Assembly: GCA_964538065.1 (NCBI GenBank)
Contig: CAZIDG010000121.1
Location: 1-10,401, forward strand
DNA length: 10,401 nucleotides
Source: G963664225 sp964538065
GTDB taxonomy: Bacteria; Verrucomicrobiota; Verrucomicrobiia; Limisphaerales; UBA1319
Direction of reading: 5' to 3'
Shown here piece by piece: positions 1 through 6,669 of this stretch. Under the pieces are notes generated by a model that did not search any database, was not told the DNA's origin, and saw only the letters and a program-made list of their open reading frames with translations. Made by a program: the position numbers and the translations under genes. Positions within the stretch are counted from its first letter, which is position 1. Each line of letters starts with the position of its first letter.

Positions 1-383
1 TCCGGGTGGAGGCTTTGCTTCACCGGGCAGGTCAGGGCGGCGGATTCGAGCAGGGCGCGCTGTTGTGTGTTCAGGGCCAGGCCCTTGGGCAGGGTGACGA
101 TGGCGGTGAGCTTCTGGATGCGGCGCACGGGCGCGGAGGCCATGTCCTTGACGACATGGATGCGCGCGCCGGACAGCTTGATTTGGTGGCGTTCGGCCAC
201 CTTGCCCATGATGGTGAGCATGCAGCCGCCCAGGGCCGCACCGACCAGGTCGGTGGGCGAAAAGGCCGAGCCCTTGCCGCCGTTGTCCACGGGGGCATCG
301 GTCACGACCCGGTTGCCCGAGGGGCCGTGTGTGGCTTCGCAGTGCAAATCACCCTGATAAACGACATCAATTTCAACACCCAT
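1..383 (-). CDS. OsmC family protein (partial, C-terminus beyond window)
   Basis: I translated this directly from the minus strand. It starts at ATG 383-381 and stays open to the window edge, giving 127 visible residues. The protein begins MGVEIDVVYQGDLHCEATHG. The OsmC/Ohr signature FSPTDLVGAALGGCMLTIMG lies at residues 41-60, and a second conserved cysteine sits in ALTCPVKQSLHP near the visible end. Cys54 and Cys119 match the two redox cysteines that reduce organic or fatty-acid hydroperoxides in this cytoplasmic family. Members are usually about 135-145 aa, so only about 10-15 residues should be missing. The region upstream of the ATG has only a weak Shine-Dalgarno match (AAAGAG, very close to the start). 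The gene is divergent from the kinase-like gene. It resembles the general OsmC/YhfA type more than a classical Ohr, and its substrate cannot be read from sequence. Confidence 0.9.
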   Translation of the reverse strand, partial: MGVEIDVVYQGDLHCEATHGPSGNRVVTDAPVDNGGKGSAFSPTDLVGAALGGCMLTIMGKVAERHQIKLSGARIHVVKDMASAPVRRIQKLTAIVTLPKGLALNTQQRALLESAALTCPVKQSLHP

Positions 384-445
384 GGCTCTTTGTTACCACA
401 GGGGCGGGCGGGTCGTCCAGCCCCTTGTCCAGGCGCAGTCCCCCC

Positions 446-474
446 TTGTTTCATCACGCATAAAGTCTTATAAT
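446..474 (+). promoter_or_regulatory. Sigma-70-type promoter for the kinase-like gene
   Basis: TTGTTT at 446-451 and a perfect TATAAT at 469-474 are separated by 17 bases, the optimal spacing. The predicted start is near 481, giving a leader of about 90 nt before the ATG at 571. It lies in the 187-base gap between the divergent OsmC-like and kinase-like genes. I saw no other gene in that gap and no clear promoter for the OsmC-like gene. The promoter is inferred from consensus only. Confidence 0.6.
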
Positions 475-570
475 AACAGTGGATGGAACGAGGACCGGGG
501 ATGGGGCGGCGCCCCTGAAGCTGCCGCGTGATGGAAACGATGGCCGCGCGAACCAAATATGGAGGATCCT

Positions 571-1290
571 ATGATGATGGACGGATTGAGCCTGGAGAAA
601 TGCAAGAGCTTCATCGACTGCCAGCTTGCGGAGCTGCGCACACCCGTGCCCACGGAGGATCCGTGGGAGCGCCCCGTGGTGACGATCTCCCGTCAGACCG
701 GCTCGGGGGGGCGCAGCATCGCCCGACTGCTTTCGGACATCCTGAACCAGCGCGACACGGAGTCACCGTGCTCCTGGACCGTGTTTGACAAGAACCTGGT
801 GGAGGAGGTGCTCAAGGAGCACAAGATGCCGCAGGAATTATCCAAGTTCATGGGCGAGGAGAAGGGGTCTGAGATTGACGCGGCGGTGCGGGAGCTTCTG
901 GGGTTGCATCCCTCCCTGTGGACCATGGTTCATTACACCACCGACACCATCCTGCGTCTGGCGCGCGTGGGCAAGGTCATCCTCGTGGGCCGGGGCGGAT
1001 CGGTCATCACCCGCTCGTTCCAGAACGCGTTCCATGTGAGGGTGATCGGCTCCCTGGACAAGAGGATCGCGCACGCCGCCGAGTATTACAAGATGGACCT
1101 CCATGCGGCGAAGGACTTTGTGCATGAGGGGGACCGCCAGCGCGCCCTCTATCTCAAGAAATACTTCCAGGAAGACATCAATAACCCGCTCCTGTACAGC
1201 CTGATCGTGAACACGGATGACGTCTCCTACGAGGAGGCGGCGCGGATGATTGGCGAGACCATCCTGCGCCGCAAGTTCAAGACGAAGTAG
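571..1290 (+). CDS. Cytidylate kinase-like family protein
   Basis: This is a 239-aa P-loop-like protein of the cytidylate-kinase-like family (Pfam Cytidylate_kin_2 type). The first strand and loop read VVTISRQTGSGGRSIARLL (about residues 36-54). FDKNLVEEVL follows at about 72-81, and KVILVGRGGSVITRSF at about 135-150, a glycine-rich second core motif. The C-terminal half is helical and charged (SLDKRI, then GDRQRALYLKKYF), matching the LID-like part of these proteins. The loop has Arg where true CMP kinases have the Walker A Lys, as is usual in this family, so CMP kinase activity should not be assumed. The start at 571 was chosen because GGAGG at 561-565 sits 5 bases upstream. An in-frame ATG at 559 overlaps that ribosome site and is less likely. 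It is monocistronic, with its own promoter, and it converges on the permease gene with only 16 bases between stop codons. Its cellular role is unknown. Confidence 0.85.
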   Translation: MMMDGLSLEKCKSFIDCQLAELRTPVPTEDPWERPVVTISRQTGSGGRSIARLLSDILNQRDTESPCSWTVFDKNLVEEVLKEHKMPQELSKFMGEEKGSEIDAAVRELLGLHPSLWTMVHYTTDTILRLARVGKVILVGRGGSVITRSFQNAFHVRVIGSLDKRIAHAAEYYKMDLHAAKDFVHEGDRQRALYLKKYFQEDINNPLLYSLIVNTDDVSYEEAARMIGETILRRKFKTK

Positions 1291-1306
1291 GCGCGCGGCA
1301 GGGGTT

Positions 1307-3604
1307 TCAAGGGTTGTTGGGGGTCAGGCCGTAGCGGCGCTTCATCTCCTCGCTCATGCCGGGACGGTTCGTGGGGGCCGTGGGCTGAGGGGTTTCCTCC
1401 ACCGCAGGCGTTTCCACAGATTGTTCGAGCTTGTGGTCGATGACCGCCTGGGGGTTGATTTCCTTGAGCACCTTGATCGCTCTTTGACGCAGTTTGACCT
1501 CGGCTGGGGTGGACGCCTCGGCCTGGGCGATCCTGAGGAGGGCGGGTGACGCGGCGGCCGCCGCGGTCCCGTAATGTCCCACGGCCAACACCACCGCCTC
1601 GCGAACCTCCGGCCCCATGGTCTGGAAGGTGCCGGGTTCGAGGAAGCCGACCAGTTTGGGAATGACGATTTCCGGCGAATCCTGGGCACTGCTCAAGACC
1701 TGCAGGGCGGGCCTCAAGCATTTGGATGGAGTGGTATCGAGCTCCTTGAACAGGGCCTCCCGGGCCGGGGCCAAAAGTGTGGGATCCTGCTTAATCTCGG
1801 GCCACTGGACGGCCAGGCGCCACAAGGCCTGCCACCTTACATTGTCAACGGGGGTGCGGATGGCCTTCATCAGGACCGGCATGGTCGTTGACCTGTCCTC
1901 GCGCAAATTGAGCGTGCAGAGGACGGTCTGCGCCTGTAGTTGAAGCTGTTCATCATGCTTCAGGTTCGGATCGTCCAGGTTGCGATCCAGCACAGCGATG
2001 AGGCGCACGTCATCGTGCCACATATAGGCGCGGAGGTCGTAGCCGGTCAGGCCGGTGCTGCTGCTGATCGAATCGACTCTTTGGCAGGCGACGTACAGGT
2101 AGGGGATGCCACACAGCGCCCAAAGCGTGAGGCTGGCGAGCCCCACCTGGAGCCAGGGCCGCAGGGCGGATTCAAGCCGCCGGTAATTCAAGTAGCTCAG
2201 GAACAGGAGAAAGCCATAGCCCATCACGGCCAGGACGTCGAGGGCGGCGAACTTGGCCTTCCCGGGGGCCAGAAAGGGAAGCACCGTGCCGAAAAACGAC
2301 TCTGCGTTCCACATCAGACCGGCCAGGGCCGCCATGGCCCCGGCCAGGCCGATTGTTCCCAGACAGAGGAGAATGGCGCGCAAACTGGTTGACGCCACGC
2401 TACTCGAAAACAGACACACGGTGGCCAGCAACAGGCTCATCGCCCCCAGCATCCCGTACTCGATTCCTGAGCTCTCCCGCAAGGGCCAGGGCGGGAGGGT
2501 GCGGTTTTCCAGCAGGTCGGACACCACGACGATGCCCGTGGGGAGCAGGAAGCCCAGCGCCACCACCACCGCATAGACCGCCAGGCACTTGACCAGCCAT
2601 TGCTTGCGGTGCGATGGGGGCAGGGTGAGATGCCAGCCGAGCAGGCCCAACTGGCGTTCCTCCGCCACGGCCATGCACCCCGCCGTGACCGGAACCATGA
2701 TCCCGCACAGGATGGCGATTCCGCTGATGATGAACGACGGCACCGTGGAATGGAGATTCTCCGGGGACAAGGATTGATAGACGGGCCGGTAGATCATGAT
2801 CAGCCCGCTGGAGATGACGGCGATCAAGGCGATCAGGCCGCTCACCTCATGCACATGAAGTTCCTTCCAGACCAGCGCCATGAAGGCGTTCGAGCGGGTG
2901 GGCGCCGCCGGTGCGGCGGAGCGCCATTTGAACCAGCCCGTCAAGGTAATGGCCCGGCCAAGGCTGATCGTGGTCTCCAACCGGTTGAAGCCCGACCGGG
3001 CATCGCCATGGGCCAGTAGCGCCATGGCGTATAAAGGCACTGCAAACACGCAAAACGCCAGAGACCATGCCTCTTCGGACGACTCCCATCCCGCCGGCAG
3101 GATGAGGCTCATCACGGAGATCCATGCAAACGGCGAGCATAAGGTGAAGACAAAGGCCGCAATGGTGTTTCCCAGTCGGAGGGTCATCCACGGCCCCACC
3201 CCCAGCGCCCACGCCAGGGGCAGGAGGCACCACAACACGCCCGAAACGCTTAAGAACGGTTGCTGGAATTCCACGGGCGAAGCCACAAACCCTGGCACGG
3301 CCAACCCCAGGACCGTGACCAGCGCCAGCGCCAGCACCCGCGTCTTGTCGCGCCAGAGCCTGCGGCGTGAAACAGGCTGGACCAGCATGAGGTCCATCGT
3401 CTGGTGGTTCCACTCCGAGCCGAAACTGGCGCAGCCCAGCAGAACGCAGCCCGCCAGGAAGCCCGCCACACACCACCACGGCTGGTCGCTGCCCCACGGC
3501 CTGTCGTTGCCCTTCATCAGCAGCAGCGGCAGCAGCGGCAGCGCGGCCGCCACCAGCCAGAACGGCCTGAGTGAGCGCATTTCCTTTACCAATTGTGCAT
3601 TCAT
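1307..3604 (-). CDS. ABC-2-type permease with two permease modules and a HEAT-like C-terminal domain
   Basis: This 765-aa membrane protein is very long for an ABC-2 permease (usually 250-550 aa). Two permease modules can be seen. Module 1 (about 1-220) has a cytoplasmic coupling motif at about 64-87, EWNHQTMDLMLVQPVSRRRL. Module 2 (about 240-505) repeats it at about 314-338, EERQLGLLGWHLTLPPSHRK. Each is flanked by hydrophobic helices, for example near 15-30, 45-60, 90-107, 125-165, 255-272, 290-312, 340-362, 385-430 and 455-472. A last helix at about 485-505 is followed by a soluble region at about 510-716 of short helical pairs such as DNVRWQALWRLAVQWP and EVREAVVLAVGHYGTAAAAA, which look like HEAT or armadillo-type repeats. 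A Pro/Thr/Glu-rich tail runs to the end. It starts 9 bases after the ATPase stop codon, so the two are surely co-transcribed and probably form one exporter. The substrate is unknown. The annotated ATG lacks a good ribosome site, which suggests coupled translation. Confidence 0.85.
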   Translation of the reverse strand: MNAQLVKEMRSLRPFWLVAAALPLLPLLLMKGNDRPWGSDQPWWCVAGFLAGCVLLGCASFGSEWNHQTMDLMLVQPVSRRRLWRDKTRVLALALVTVLGLAVPGFVASPVEFQQPFLSVSGVLWCLLPLAWALGVGPWMTLRLGNTIAAFVFTLCSPFAWISVMSLILPAGWESSEEAWSLAFCVFAVPLYAMALLAHGDARSGFNRLETTISLGRAITLTGWFKWRSAAPAAPTRSNAFMALVWKELHVHEVSGLIALIAVISSGLIMIYRPVYQSLSPENLHSTVPSFIISGIAILCGIMVPVTAGCMAVAEERQLGLLGWHLTLPPSHRKQWLVKCLAVYAVVVALGFLLPTGIVVVSDLLENRTLPPWPLRESSGIEYGMLGAMSLLLATVCLFSSSVASTSLRAILLCLGTIGLAGAMAALAGLMWNAESFFGTVLPFLAPGKAKFAALDVLAVMGYGFLLFLSYLNYRRLESALRPWLQVGLASLTLWALCGIPYLYVACQRVDSISSSTGLTGYDLRAYMWHDDVRLIAVLDRNLDDPNLKHDEQLQLQAQTVLCTLNLREDRSTTMPVLMKAIRTPVDNVRWQALWRLAVQWPEIKQDPTLLAPAREALFKELDTTPSKCLRPALQVLSSAQDSPEIVIPKLVGFLEPGTFQTMGPEVREAVVLAVGHYGTAAAAASPALLRIAQAEASTPAEVKLRQRAIKVLKEINPQAVIDHKLEQSVETPAVEETPQPTAPTNRPGMSEEMKRRYGLTPNNP

Positions 3605-3613
3605 ACAAGGTGT

Positions 3614-4504
3614 CTATTTGAGGGTGGCCACAAAAATCTCCTCCAGCGCGAGGGCCTCGGACGTCACGGACTCCGCGCCCAACCGGCGCAGCTTGTCCAT
3701 GATGGGTTTTCCGTTCTCCCGCACCACCAGCTCCAACTCCCGCGCCTCGCGCTTCATGCGCAGCACCTCCGGGAGGTCCAGCATGGGCGGCTCGGCCGCA
3801 AACCGCAGCCGTATCCGCTTGAACTGGTCGCGCGCCGCGTCCGCATCCAGCGTGAGCATCTCCTTGCCCTGATCGATGATGGTGAACCGGTCGATCAATC
3901 CCTCGAACTCGCTGATCAGATGCGTGCTGACAAAAATGGTCCGGTTCCCCGGGTCGGATTCCTGGTAGGCGCCGATGACCGTCTCGATGAACTCGCGCCG
4001 CACGATGGGGTCCAGGCCCGAGGTCGGCTCGTCCAGAAGCAGCAGTTCAGGCTCGGGACACACCGCGGCGATGAGGGCCAGTTGCACCCGCTGACCCCGC
4101 GAGAGCGTGTTCGCCTTCTGGGACTCCGGCAGACGGAACCGGCTCACCAGGTCCCGCTCTATGTCGCGGTTCCAATGCTCGCGGAAGGACGCCAGGTAAT
4201 CCAGCGTCTCACGCACCGTCATCCAGGGGTAAAACGCCACGTTGTCCGGCACATAGGCCAGGCGGCGCTTGATGGCCACCTCGTCCCGGGCCGGGTCCAG
4301 GCCGAACACGCGCACGGAGCCCGAGGTGGGTTGGAGGAGGTTGAGCAGGCACTTCATGGTCGTGGTCTTGCCGGCGCCGTTACGTCCGAAAAAGCCATAG
4401 CACACGCCGGGTTCCACGGTGAGGGAGAGGCCATTGACCGCCTCCGTGGCCCCATACCTGCGGACGAGCTTGCTGATATCGATCACAGGAGATTGTTTGT
4501 TCAT
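3614..4504 (-). CDS. ABC transporter ATP-binding protein (YtrB/CcmA-like)
   Basis: This is a 296-aa ABC ATPase that powers the neighbouring permease from the cytoplasmic face of the membrane. With the chosen start, the motifs are Walker A GRNGAGKT at 40-47, signature LSRGQ at 134-138 (Arg for the usual Gly), Walker B LLLLDEP at 154-160 followed by TSGLDP, and the switch His in STHLISE at about 195. The Q-loop region reads AYVPDNVAFYPWMTVRE, with Asp where Gln is standard. Related drug and peptide-type ABC-2 ATPases often carry a non-Gln residue there. The C-terminal 80 residues form the usual accessory domain. I chose ATG 4504-4502 because MNKQSPVIDISKLVRRYG is a normal family N-terminus. An in-frame ATG at 4552 would add 16 residues and has a better ribosome site (GAGGTGG), but it overlaps the end of the GntR gene. 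That longer form (312 aa) cannot be excluded. Confidence 0.93.
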   Translation of the reverse strand: MNKQSPVIDISKLVRRYGATEAVNGLSLTVEPGVCYGFFGRNGAGKTTTMKCLLNLLQPTSGSVRVFGLDPARDEVAIKRRLAYVPDNVAFYPWMTVRETLDYLASFREHWNRDIERDLVSRFRLPESQKANTLSRGQRVQLALIAAVCPEPELLLLDEPTSGLDPIVRREFIETVIGAYQESDPGNRTIFVSTHLISEFEGLIDRFTIIDQGKEMLTLDADAARDQFKRIRLRFAAEPPMLDLPEVLRMKREARELELVVRENGKPIMDKLRRLGAESVTSEALALEEIFVATLK

Positions 4505-4535
4505 AAAAAACGAAGTCTCAAAGGGTTTAATAGTT

Positions 4536-4943
4536 TTAAGAGTGTGCGGCATTGCGAGCCACCTCGGCGTGGAAGGTCTCCAGACGCTCCCCGACCAGTT
4601 TCAGAAAATCCTTGTCGTCCACCTGAAGATGATGGGCCTGCACAATCGCGGCATCAATCTCCTGCGCCAGCATCTGCCGGCGTGCCTCCAGGGTAAAAGG
4701 TTGGTGGTTGTCTTTTAAAAAACACCCCTTGCCTGCAAGGGTCTCGATCACTCCCTGGTTTTCCAGCTCGGCATAGGCCTTGGCCACCGTATTACGGTTC
4801 AGGCGCAATTGCTCAGCGAGCGTGCGGATGGGGGGGAGGGCCTCGCCGTTGCGCAGAGCGCCGGAGGCGGCAGCGGCCTTGATTTGATCGACCACCTGCA
4901 GGTAGGCGGGTTTGCCGGAATTGAAATGCAGTTGAATGATCAT
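4536..4943 (-). CDS. GntR family transcriptional regulator, YtrA subfamily
   Basis: This is a 135-aa repressor-like protein and the first gene of the ABC transporter operon. Residues about 8-76 form the GntR winged helix-turn-helix: KPAYLQVVDQIK, then LPPIRTLAEQLRLNRNTVAK and AYAELENQGVIETLAGKG, a textbook match. The C-terminal part is only about 55 residues of charged helix, too short for the FadR, HutC or MocR effector domains. That is the mark of the YtrA subfamily, whose members usually sit in front of ABC transporter genes and repress their own operon. An inverted repeat over the promoter just upstream (4949-4974) fits autoregulation. The predicted transcript starts only about 13 bases before the ATG, so translation may be close to leaderless. 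The inducing signal cannot be read from sequence. YtrA-type systems known elsewhere respond to cell-wall-active compounds. Confidence 0.92.
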   Translation of the reverse strand: MIIQLHFNSGKPAYLQVVDQIKAAAASGALRNGEALPPIRTLAEQLRLNRNTVAKAYAELENQGVIETLAGKGCFLKDNHQPFTLEARRQMLAQEIDAAIVQAHHLQVDDKDFLKLVGERLETFHAEVARNAAHS

Positions 4944-4948
4944 TGTCT

Positions 4949-4974
4949 TACTGTCCTACGACACTATGACAGTA
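4949..4974. promoter_or_regulatory. Probable operator for the YtrA-type repressor
   Basis: TACTGTC (4949-4955) and GACAGTA (4968-4974) form a perfect 7-base inverted repeat with a 12-base spacer. The site spans from the -10 element to just past the predicted transcription start of the GntR-ABC operon, an ideal place for a dimeric repressor to block RNA polymerase. That the product of the adjacent gene binds it is inferred from GntR/YtrA behaviour. Confidence 0.6.
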
Positions 4975-4991
4975 GAGACGCCCAGTGTCAA
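4963..4991 (-). promoter_or_regulatory. Promoter of the GntR-ABC operon
   Basis: On the minus strand a perfect TTGACA (4991-4986) is followed after 17 bases by CATAGT (4968-4963, 4 of 6 to consensus). Transcription should start near 4956. Upstream of the -35, positions 5015-4999 are an AT-only tract with eight consecutive A on the minus strand, at about -43 to -59, where an UP element would lie. A strong -35 with a weak -10 covered by an inverted repeat fits a promoter that is powerful when derepressed. Confidence 0.65.
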
Positions 4992-5062
4992 GCCCCTCAA
5001 TTAAATTTTTTTTATGTACTGCTGCCGTGGGCGTGTGAAGCGATCCGGCACATGAAGAATGA

Positions 5063-5128
5063 GGCGTGGCAGAGCCCGGACTCCGCCACACGCCGTAGTC
5101 TGCGTCCCCGGCGTGACTCGCTGGGGAC
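5063..5128. repeat. Paired-hairpin intergenic element
   Basis: Two hairpins lie nine bases apart in the gene-free stretch 4992-5205. Hairpin A (5063-5094) pairs GGCGTGGC-AGAG with CTCC-GCCACACGCC around a 6-base loop. It has about 12 pairs, one two-base bulge and one G-U pair. Hairpin B (5104-5128) pairs GTCCCCGGCG with CGCTGGGGAC around the 5-base loop TGACT, giving 10 pairs of which one is a G-U. No T-run follows on the minus strand, so these are poor intrinsic terminators, although they lie downstream of the Gfo/Idh gene. The layout resembles palindromic dispersed elements (REP/BIME-like). Only one copy is present here, so repeat status is inferred. The rest of 4992-5205 holds the AT-rich tract by the GntR promoter and nothing else I can identify. 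Confidence 0.5.
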
Positions 5129-5205
5129 ACGACCACGCTACACATTCGCAACGAGCGAATGGCGCCATCAACGCCCAACAGGCATGAAGGAAATGACCGC
5201 CCTCT

Positions 5206-6564
5206 CTATTCCAGTTTCCAGCCGGAGCGGTATTCGCGCTTGAGGAAGCGTTCGGCTTCCGGCGCGTTGGGGATGCGCATGCCCTTGGGATCCCACTCGA
5301 TCTTTTTGCCCGCACGGTAGGCGACATTGCCCAGGTGGTTCGCCTCGGTCAGCGGGCCGGCATAGCCGAAGTTGCACGTGGTCGGCGAGCCGGTTTTGCA
5401 CGCGAGCAGCCATTCCTTGTGGTGGCCGATGGAAGCAGGGATCGTCTGCGGCGGGCGCTTAAAGTCGGCGAAGTCCTTCTCCGGCAGCAGGACGTGCTTT
5501 CCATAATCCGCGAGGAGCATGCCTTTTTTGCCCACAAACAGGCAGCCGCTGTCCCACTGGGGAATCTGTTTTTCCTGCCAGAGCCGGGGCTTCATGACGC
5601 CCTGGTACCACGTCAGGGTGACGGGCGGCAGCGGGCCGCGCGCGCCGTATTCGTAGCGGGCGCTCATCGAGGCCGGGGCAATCTCGGGGTGCGGCGGCGG
5701 GCCGCTGGCGACCACGGTTTTCGGGGCATCGAGCTTCAACGCCCAGAACGGCAGGTCATTCCAGTGACTGCCGAGGTCGGACATGGTGCCGTTGCCGAAA
5801 TCCCACCAGCGATACCACTTGGGTCCCGGGAAATAGACGTCATGATAGGGGCGGAACGGCGCGGGGCCAAGCCACAGGTCCCAGTCCAGGTAATCGGGCA
5901 CCGGCATGGTGTCGGTGGGCCTGTTCTGGATAAAGACAATGTCGTGATTCGCCTCGGCCTCCTCCTTGGATTGCCAGCCCCAGGCGCGCCCCACCCAGAC
6001 ATGCGCCTCGGTGACGTCGCCGATGGCGCCGGATTGCACCAGTTCCACCACGCGGCGGTAATTATCCGTGGCGTGGATCTGGGTGCCCATCTGCGTGGCC
6101 ACCCCGGCTTCGAGCGCGGCGCGCGTGATGATCCGCGCCTCGTTCACATCGCGCGTCAGGGGCTTCTCGCAATAGACATGCTTGCGCATCTTCAAGGCGG
6201 GCAGGGTGGCAAAAGCGTGCAGATGCTCGGGGGTGCTCACCACCACGGCGTCGATGTCCCCGGCTTCATCATAGAGCTTGCGGAAATCCTTGTACGTGCG
6301 GGCGCGGGGATACAATTGGGCGGCGCGGCGCAGCTCGTTGGCGTTGACGTCGCAGATCGCCACGATGTTTTCGGAGCTGACCTCCTGGGCATTGCCTCCG
6401 CCCCGCCCGCCCACGGCGATGATGGCGAGGTTTAATTTATCATTGGGCGACCGGGTGCTGGCCAGGGCTGGAAACCCCAGGGTTGCCACACCCGCCACGG
6501 CGCTGGCTTTGAGGAAACGTCGGCGCGAAAGACCGGCCTGTTGAAATGGAAAATGCTTGGACAT
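5206..6564 (-). CDS. Tat-exported Gfo/Idh/MocA family oxidoreductase
   Basis: This is a 452-aa NAD(P)-dependent dehydrogenase-fold protein, likely acting on a sugar, inositol or derivative. The N-terminus carries a twin-arginine signal, SRRRFLKASAVAGVATLGFP (about 13-32), ending ALA near 35, so it should be exported folded to the periplasm. The nucleotide-binding fold follows: LAIIAVGGRGGGN (about 46-58), ICDVN, STPEHLHAFATLPAL, and the family's EKP motif in YCEKPLTRDVNEAR (Lys at about 134). The C-terminal substrate domain has MSDLGSHWNDLPFWAL (about 261-276), whose Asp and His match the usual D-x3-H catalytic pair. The N-terminus and length fit the large exported subfamily expanded in Planctomycetota, Verrucomicrobiota and Bacteroidota. 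I chose ATG 6564 because it puts the Arg-Arg motif near residue 14. An in-frame ATG at 6630 would add 22 atypical residues. No strong ribosome site is visible for either start. Confidence 0.92.
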   Translation of the reverse strand: MSKHFPFQQAGLSRRRFLKASAVAGVATLGFPALASTRSPNDKLNLAIIAVGGRGGGNAQEVSSENIVAICDVNANELRRAAQLYPRARTYKDFRKLYDEAGDIDAVVVSTPEHLHAFATLPALKMRKHVYCEKPLTRDVNEARIITRAALEAGVATQMGTQIHATDNYRRVVELVQSGAIGDVTEAHVWVGRAWGWQSKEEAEANHDIVFIQNRPTDTMPVPDYLDWDLWLGPAPFRPYHDVYFPGPKWYRWWDFGNGTMSDLGSHWNDLPFWALKLDAPKTVVASGPPPHPEIAPASMSARYEYGARGPLPPVTLTWYQGVMKPRLWQEKQIPQWDSGCLFVGKKGMLLADYGKHVLLPEKDFADFKRPPQTIPASIGHHKEWLLACKTGSPTTCNFGYAGPLTEANHLGNVAYRAGKKIEWDPKGMRIPNAPEAERFLKREYRSGWKLE

Positions 6565-6669
6565 GAGCCCAAGGATATTCCTGGTCAAAATCGGTGGCCA
6601 GACAAATCTGCTGACCGCCCTGCGCCCCACGGGACACCCTCACCCGCCTCCCCTCTGCAACAGTTCCCG

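Noticed and set aside
6..473. 155-aa plus-strand open frame over the OsmC-like gene
   Set aside because: The opposite strand encodes clear OsmC motifs with both cysteines. This frame is a shadow.
1291..1306. Bidirectional terminator between the convergent kinase-like and permease genes
   Set aside because: Only 16 bases separate the stop codons and I could find no stem with a T-run.
2880..3872. 330-aa open frame on the plus strand
   Set aside because: It is antisense to the permease and ATPase genes and is rich in Ser, Arg and Ala without domains or a ribosome site.
3593..4696. 367-aa open frame on the plus strand
   Set aside because: It is antisense to the ABC ATPase, whose Walker and signature motifs are unmistakable.
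4948..5178. 76-aa minus-strand open frame in the hairpin region
   Set aside because: It runs through both hairpins and the GntR promoter and operator, and has no ribosome site. Its coding appearance is better explained by the structured element.
5335..6435. 366-aa open frame on the plus strand
   Set aside because: It is antisense to the Gfo/Idh/MocA gene and has no family signature.
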